Part shown: positions 62,466 to 64,000 of the stretch, in pieces
Layout: every line of letters begins with the position of its first letter
Numbering within the stretch: the stretch's first letter is position 1
From: Bryobacterales bacterium
Lineage (GTDB): Bacteria > Acidobacteriota > Terriglobia > Bryobacterales > Bryobacteraceae
Direction of reading: 5' to 3'
Assembly: GCA_016713735.1 (NCBI GenBank)
Contig: JADJOP010000043.1
Location: 310,001-374,000 of the forward strand
DNA: 64,000 nucleotides
Made by a program: the position numbers and the translations under genes
Notes under the pieces: model-generated
Database searches by the model: none
What the model was told of the DNA's origin: nothing
Seen by the model: only the letters and a program-made list of their open reading frames with translations

Positions 62466-64000
62466 ACGGCGGCGCGCGGGCGGGGGTGAGGGCGTGCGCT
62501 CATACATCACCTTGCCGCCAACGATGGTGTAGAGGATCTCGGTCGAGGGGATCTCGTTGTCGGGGATGGTGAGGATGTCTTTCGACAGGATGGTGAGGTC
62601 GGCGAGCTTGCCCCGGCGAAGCGAGCCTTTGTCCTTCTCTTCGAACGCCGACTGGGCGGCGTTGATGGTGTAGGAGCGCAGGGCTTCGAGGCGCGTCATG
62701 CGCTGCGCGGGGTAGAACGTGGAGCCGTCCTTGAGCTTGCGCGTGACGGTGGCGTGGAAGCTGGCGATGGGGTCGATCTCTTCGACAGGCACGTCGGTGC
62801 CGTTGGTGACGAGCGCGCCGGAGTCGATGAGCTTGCGCCAGACATAGGCGCCTTCTTCGGCGCGTTGCGGGCCGAGGCGCGCGGTGACGTAGGGCGCGTC
62901 GGAGGTGCAGTGGATGCCCTGCATGGAGGCGATGACGCCAAGCTGGCCAAAGCGCGGGATGTCGGCGGCGTTGATGTGCTGGGCGTGTTCGACGCGCCAG
63001 CGGAGGTCGCGCGCATCGGGCTTGGATTTGAAGGCGGCTTCGAAGATGTCGAGCGTTTCGCGGTTGGCGCGGTCGCCGATGGCGTGGACGCAGAGTTGGA
63101 AGCCGTTGTTGAGGGCGTAGGCGGCGGTGGCGCGGACGTCGGCGATGGGGGCGGTGTTGAGGCCGGAGCGGTCGGGCTGATCGGAGTAAGGCGCGAGCAG
63201 CCAGGCGCCGCGCGAGCCGAGAGCGCCGTCGAGGGAACGCTTGATGGCGCGCACGGTGAGGCGGTTCTTCTCGGTGTCGATGGTGCGGTAGAGCGCGCCC
63301 CGGGCGTTGAGGGCGTCGTTGGATTCGCTGAGCATCACCCAGAGGCGGACGTCGAGTTTGCCTTCGGCGCGGAGGGCGCGGAAGAGGTCGATGGTCTCGA
63401 ACGACGAGCCGGCGTCCTGGAAGCTGGTGATGCCGTTGCGGAGGCATTCCTTGAAGGCTGAGGCGGCTTCGGCGCGGGCGTCGACGAGGCGCTGGGCGGG
63501 GGTGCGCTGGGCGAGGTAATCGGCGTAGACCTTGCGCGTGAGCATCTGGGCGCGCTCGTTGAGCAGGCCGGTGGGATTGCCTTGCGCGTCGCGGAGGATC
63601 TCGCCGCCGTCGGGGTCCTTGGTGTCGCGCGTGATGGCGGCGAGTTCCATCGCCTTGGCGTTGACCATGGAGGCGTGGCCGGAGGCATGGGTGAGCAGGA
63701 CGGGGTTGTTGGGCGCGGCCTTGCTGAGATCGGTGTGAACGGGGAAGCCTTGCACGGCGGGCGTGGGCGGAGTGTCCCACTTCGACTGATGGAAGCCTCG
63801 GCCTACGATCCACTGGCCGGGGCGGGCTTCCTTGGCGGCGGCGGCGACCATGGAGGTGATGTCGCGCCAGGAGCGGGCATCGCGCAGGTTGAGGCTGCGT
63901 TGGAACTGGCCGAGACCCATGAAGTGGCCGTGGCCTTCGATGAAGCCGGGGATGACGAGCGCGCCTTTGGCGTCGATGACGCGCGTGTGGGGCCCGGTGA
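62448..64000 (-). CDS. YtcJ-like amidohydrolase (N-terminus beyond right edge)
   Basis: The frame is open to the window edge; the protein is at least 516 aa here, continuing upstream (VIDAKGALVIPGFIEGHGHF precedes the internal ATG at 63920). The GHGH metal pair, WIVGRGFHQSKWDTPPTPAV, LLTHASGHASMVNAKAMELA, ITSFQDAGSSFETIDLFRAL, VEHAQHINAADIPRFGQLGV and LVTNGTDVPVEEIDPIASF are typical of the YtcJ subfamily of amidohydrolases (metal-dependent hydrolases of amides and formyl groups). Substrate unknown. A signal peptide, if any, is outside the window. Confidence 0.85.
   Translation of the reverse strand, partial: TGPHTRVIDAKGALVIPGFIEGHGHFMGLGQFQRSLNLRDARSWRDITSMVAAAAKEARPGQWIVGRGFHQSKWDTPPTPAVQGFPVHTDLSKAAPNNPVLLTHASGHASMVNAKAMELAAITRDTKDPDGGEILRDAQGNPTGLLNERAQMLTRKVYADYLAQRTPAQRLVDARAEAASAFKECLRNGITSFQDAGSSFETIDLFRALRAEGKLDVRLWVMLSESNDALNARGALYRTIDTEKNRLTVRAIKRSLDGALGSRGAWLLAPYSDQPDRSGLNTAPIADVRATAAYALNNGFQLCVHAIGDRANRETLDIFEAAFKSKPDARDLRWRVEHAQHINAADIPRFGQLGVIASMQGIHCTSDAPYVTARLGPQRAEEGAYVWRKLIDSGALVTNGTDVPVEEIDPIASFHATVTRKLKDGSTFYPAQRMTRLEALRSYTINAAQSAFEEKDKGSLRRGKLADLTILSKDILTIPDNEIPSTEILYTIVGGKVMYERTPSPPPARRRSAPRP

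Noticed and set aside
1..64000. CRISPR arrays, rRNA operons and insertion sequences
   Set aside because: No regularly spaced repeats, rRNA sequence or transposase motif was found.

Overview
This 64 kb window looks like chromosome of a high-GC acidobacterium close to Solibacteres/Bryobacteraceae. The basis is two Oar-like TonB receptors with an N-terminal carboxypeptidase-regulatory domain, a Solibacter-type C-terminal domain protein (TIGR03437-like, 41.7-43.1 kb), a DUF1587/1592/1588/1585 cytochrome plus DUF1552 pair, and many Tat-type (RRxFL) signal peptides on TIM-barrel enzymes. This placement is inference from gene content; no rRNA is present.

Region 1 (1-14.4 kb) is a lower-GC genomic island. 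It carries one plus-strand operon: the C-terminal half of an Eco57I/PglX-like adenine methyltransferase (cut by the window edge), a NYN-type nuclease with a cysteine cluster, a STAND/NACHT-like NTPase ending in pentapeptide-like repeats, a small helical protein, an unrecognised 406-aa protein, a DUF6361-type protein, a two-motif phospholipase-D-like nuclease and a SNF2-type helicase. Several joins are 4-base GTGA/ATGA overlaps, which suggests one co-translated machine. After it come an orphan minus-strand gene, a tyrosine integrase and a tRNA-Phe whose 3' end faces the integrase, so the island probably inserted at the tRNA. I read the operon as an anti-phage (restriction-like) system that matches no named type I can identify with certainty.

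Region 2 (14.6-50 kb) is core chromosome with a strongly C-rich top strand. It holds rlmB, gamma-glutamyltransferase, a sugar isomerase, asnS, a sorbosone-type dehydrogenase, an aspartic protease with PDZ, a methyltransferase with a signal peptide, a sialidase/DapA-family lyase pair, the DUF1592/DUF1552 pair, a MazF-type toxin-antitoxin, a hybrid histidine kinase, aldo/keto reductases, a di-haem peroxidase, a low-GC islet of small membrane proteins, a parvulin plus formylglycine-generating enzyme pair, two tandem LuxR regulators sharing a palindromic operator, a TonB receptor, and a sulfatase of the kind that enzyme matures.

Region 3 (50.3-64 kb) holds an acyl-CoA dehydrogenase/ETF-quinone oxidoreductase/EtfB/EtfA operon, then a carbohydrate-related cluster (amidohydrolase, lyase-like protein, large TonB receptor, sugar isomerase, YtcJ-like amidohydrolase cut by the right edge). 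Top-strand GC skew changes from C-rich to G-rich around 50-55 kb whichever strand the genes are on.

A caution for every reader: about twenty genes or gene segments are split by single-base frameshifts, most of them repaired by adding one base to a short homopolymer. Most are probably uncorrected long-read assembly errors rather than pseudogenes, so I report full reconstructed spans.
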